Assembly: GCA_030038715.1 (NCBI GenBank)
Contig: JASHSO010000295.1
Coordinates: 1 to 7,390, forward strand
Direction: 5' to 3'
Origin: Streptosporangiaceae bacterium
Lineage (GTDB): Bacteria; Actinomycetota; Actinomycetes; Streptosporangiales; Streptosporangiaceae
DNA length: 7,390 nt
Part shown: positions 5,568 through 7,390 of the stretch, piece by piece
Numbering within the stretch: position 1 is the first letter of the stretch
Layout of the letters: each line of letters begins with the position of its first letter
Notes under the pieces: model-generated
Seen by the model: the letters and a program-made list of their open reading frames with translations, nothing else
Databases searched by the model: none
Told to the model about the DNA's origin: nothing
Made by a program: the position numbers and the translations under genes

Positions 5568-6659
5568 GTGAGCTTCGTGCCCTACGACCGCCCGGTGCGC
5601 ACCGCGTTCATCGGTCTCGGCCGTATCTACGACCTGAATGTGCGCGCCTACCTGGACAACCCAGATGCCGAGGTCGTCGCGCTCGTCGACCCGAGCCCGG
5701 AGCGCCGCGCACAACGGCAGGGTGACTGGCCTGGCGCAGCCACGTTCCCGTCTATTGCGGCACTAGCCGCCAGCGGCATCCAGGTCGATGCGGTCGAGTC
5801 GCTGCTGCCGGCCACCTTGCACGCAGACGGCGTGGTCGAACTGCTCGATCAGGGCTGGCACGTGAACTGCCAGAAGCCCATGTGCAACGACCTGCCGGAA
5901 GCCAAGCGCATGCTGGAGGCGGCCAAGGCCAACGACCGGGTGCTGCGCGTGATGGAGAACTATCTGTTCTACCAGCCGCTGCACAAGCTGAAGGAGATCG
6001 TCGAGTCCGGCGAGATTGGCGAGGTTTCTGGCTACCACATGAAGATGGTCGGCGTCGGCAACGGCGGTTGGGACGTGCCATGGAGCGCGTTCGAGTGGCA
6101 GATGAAGCAGATGGAGCTCGGCCGCGGAATCATGGTGTTCGACGACGGCTGGCACAAGCTGTCCACCGCGCTCTGGCTGTTCGGCCCCATCCGAGAGGTG
6201 CGCGCGTGGATAGGGACCACCTCGTTCGGGGCGGGCATCGACATCGACGTGCCGACGATGATCAGCTGGGAGCACGAGAACGGGGTCCGCGGCGGCTGGG
6301 ACGTCACCCTCGGGGTGGACATGTACCTGCGGTCCGACTACTACACCAATGACGAGCGGTGGGAGGTGACGGGCCGGCTCGGTTTCGCGCGGGTCAACCG
6401 CTGCACCGGGCGCGGCATCCAGCAGCCCAGCGTCGAGGTCTATGTCGGGGGCGAGATGCGCGGCTATCACGCGCTGGATGACGACTGGGGGAGCAGCTTC
6501 CGCGACTCGGGGCGCCACTGGCTGCGCTGGTTGCGAAGCGGCGACGGCCCGCTGTTGTGGAGCGCCGAGGAGGCCGTCGACGTGCTGAGGTTCGCCCTCG
6601 CCGCCTACGAGAGCAGCGCCGCGGGCGGCACCGGCGTGGATCCGAGGCTCGTGATCTAG
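5568..6659 (+). CDS. Gfo/Idh/MocA-family NAD(P)-dependent oxidoreductase
   Basis: Cytosolic dehydrogenase of the glucose-fructose oxidoreductase / inositol dehydrogenase family, 363 residues, a normal length. The N-terminal Rossmann domain starts with RTAFIGLGRIYDLNVRAY (11-28); the dinucleotide motif is GLGRIY, where the third Gly/Ala position is Tyr. VVALVDPSPER (36-46) is the second strand with Asp41, and DAVESLLPATLHADGVVELLDQG (74-96) is the usual loop before the catalytic Lys. The signature EKP is QKP here (102-104), keeping Lys103. The C-terminal alpha/beta domain has FDDGWHKLSTALWLFG (191-206), whose His196 fits the catalytic His, while the Asp usually three residues later is Ser199. 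The substrate is probably a sugar, inositol or related polyol, inferred from family only. It starts at GTG with GAGGAG upstream. The yceI-like gene follows after 68 bases; no functional link is evident. Confidence 0.9.
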   Translation: MSFVPYDRPVRTAFIGLGRIYDLNVRAYLDNPDAEVVALVDPSPERRAQRQGDWPGAATFPSIAALAASGIQVDAVESLLPATLHADGVVELLDQGWHVNCQKPMCNDLPEAKRMLEAAKANDRVLRVMENYLFYQPLHKLKEIVESGEIGEVSGYHMKMVGVGNGGWDVPWSAFEWQMKQMELGRGIMVFDDGWHKLSTALWLFGPIREVRAWIGTTSFGAGIDIDVPTMISWEHENGVRGGWDVTLGVDMYLRSDYYTNDERWEVTGRLGFARVNRCTGRGIQQPSVEVYVGGEMRGYHALDDDWGSSFRDSGRHWLRWLRSGDGPLLWSAEEAVDVLRFALAAYESSAAGGTGVDPRLVI

Positions 6660-6689
6660 CCCCGTCGGACTCGTCTAGAACAACGCGGC

Positions 6690-6720
6690 TACTATCCGGG
6701 ACAGGAAATCGCGACGGAGG
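6690..6720 (+). promoter_or_regulatory. Candidate -10 and ribosome site for the YceI-like gene
   Basis: TACTAT (6690-6695) is a fair -10, but no good -35 is visible at 16-18 bases upstream. GGAGG (6716-6720) lies 7 bases before ATG 6728 and sets the start. The gene may therefore have its own promoter rather than depend on the oxidoreductase transcript. Confidence 0.45.
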
Positions 6721-6727
6721 ACCGACG

Positions 6728-7330
6728 ATGACCGATTCGCAACCGGTGTCCGCAGCCGGGACGGCGATCATTCCCGAGCCCGGCACCTGGACGATCGACT
6801 CGATGCACTCGTTTGTCACCTTCACTGTCGAGCACTTCACGATCGCCATCGCGCGCGGTATCGCCTCCGGGCCGACGGGCACCATCACGATCGAGTCCGA
6901 CTTGCCTTCGTCGTCCGTGCGGGCTTCTGTTGACGCGGCGACGCTGACGACCGCCAACGCTCTTCGCGACGAGAAGATTCACGGTCCCGACGTTCTGGAC
7001 GTGGCACAGTTCCCGACCATCGACTTCTCCTCGCGTACGCTCCGTGAGATCTCGCCGGGGCACTACGAGCTGGACGGTGACCTGACGATTCACGGGATCA
7101 CCAGGCCAACGACCCTCGATCTCAGCCTGCGTGGCGTGGTGACCGACACTTGGAACAAGACGCGGCTCGGCTTGTCTGCCACCGCGCAGATTCGGCGAAG
7201 CGACTTCGGGGTGCTCAAGTTCGGGCACGTACCACTGGCAGCAGGCGGCTTCATGGTGCCCGACGCCGTGCGGGTCGCGCTCGAAGTGGAGGCGACGCGC
7301 GACGAGGACGCGCAACCGCAGCCCGCTTAG
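6728..7330 (+). CDS. YceI-family lipocalin-like protein
   Basis: YceI-like protein of 200 residues with a lipocalin-type beta-barrel that in known members binds long polyisoprenoid or amphiphilic lipids. The family pattern is clear: GTWTIDSMHSFVTFTVEHF (19-37), the interior GTITIESDLPSSSVRASVDAATL (51-73), FPTIDFSSR (95-103), HYELDGDLTIHGITRPTTLDL (112-132), the signature TAQIRRSDFGV (152-162), and a closing VPDAVRVALEVEA (177-189). There is no signal peptide, so a cytosolic location is likely, unlike periplasmic E. coli YceI. ATG 6728 is chosen because GGAGG lies 7 bases before it; the frame is open further upstream but there overlaps the oxidoreductase gene. The C-terminal tail RDEDAQPQPA lies outside the barrel, and its last codons belong to a 15-bp tandem repeat. 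The exact ligand and role are unknown. Confidence 0.93.
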   Translation: MTDSQPVSAAGTAIIPEPGTWTIDSMHSFVTFTVEHFTIAIARGIASGPTGTITIESDLPSSSVRASVDAATLTTANALRDEKIHGPDVLDVAQFPTIDFSSRTLREISPGHYELDGDLTIHGITRPTTLDLSLRGVVTDTWNKTRLGLSATAQIRRSDFGVLKFGHVPLAAGGFMVPDAVRVALEVEATRDEDAQPQPA

Positions 7331-7390
7331 CCGCAGCCCGCATGGCCGCAGCCCGCATGGCCGCAGCCCGCATGGCCGCAGCCCGCATGG
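7316..7390. repeat. 15-bp tandem repeat starting inside the yceI-like gene
   Basis: Four perfect copies of CCGCAGCCCGCATGG occupy 7331-7345, 7346-7360, 7361-7375 and 7376-7390. They are preceded by a diverged copy (7316-7330, CCGCAGCCCGCTTAG, 13 of 15 matches) that encodes the last residues PQPA and the TAG stop of the YceI-like protein. The unit is a multiple of three and is open in all six frames; in the gene's frame it would read Pro-Gln-Pro-Ala-Trp. The array is cut by the window edge, so its full length is unknown. Confidence 0.95.

Noticed and set aside
5763..6518. 251-codon minus-strand open frame inside the oxidoreductase
   Set aside because: It is a shadow of the Gfo/Idh/MocA gene in a GC-rich genome; no domain pattern or ribosome site.
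7316..7390. CRISPR array or replication-origin iterons at the right edge
   Set aside because: The 15-bp units are contiguous without spacers and begin within a coding sequence; no replication gene is seen.

Overview
The window reads as chromosomal DNA from a very GC-rich actinobacterium (Actinomycetota). Support for this is the strong G/C bias at third codon positions, GTG starts, sparse Shine-Dalgarno sites with start codons sitting just after -10-like boxes (leaderless style), and the gene families present. A genus cannot be assigned from sequence alone. No transposase, integrase, CRISPR array, tRNA or rRNA is visible.

Left part (1-2613) is a regulator/efflux module. A 207-residue winged-helix ArsR-type regulator (1990-2613, +) is transcribed away from a 12-helix MFS exporter of the MFS_3 type (612-1937, -). 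A short-chain dehydrogenase/reductase (1-554, -) follows the exporter on the same strand after a 57-base gap and runs off the left edge. The 52 bases between the divergent start codons hold two near-identical 17-bp boxes overlaid on back-to-back promoters, both placed to give leaderless transcripts. The simplest reading is that the regulator represses itself and the exporter (and perhaps the reductase) until a small ligand, probably the exported compound, releases it.

Middle part (2614-5337): a two-domain protein (2627-3421, -) joins an NTF2/SnoaL-like N-terminal half to a PPOX-type flavin/F420-binding split barrel and converges on the regulator gene with 13 bases between stop codons. A 344-base gene-free stretch (3422-3765) then contains a cluster of GC-rich direct and inverted repeats. 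Next comes a multi-pass GT39/ArnT-like membrane glycosyltransferase (3766-5319, -) with a perfect AGGAGG ribosome site and a good -35/-10 promoter in an AT-rich island.

Right part (5338-7390): a Gfo/Idh/MocA-type NAD(P)-dependent oxidoreductase (5568-6659, +) with a QKP motif in place of EKP, then a YceI-family lipocalin-like protein (6728-7330, +). The final codons and stop of the yceI-like gene lie inside the first, diverged copy of a 15-bp tandem repeat that continues for four perfect copies to the end of the window.

Apart from the regulator/exporter/reductase unit, the genes look like independently transcribed units. The most interesting items are the double-box operator with paired leaderless promoters and the codon-length tandem repeat that contains a stop codon.
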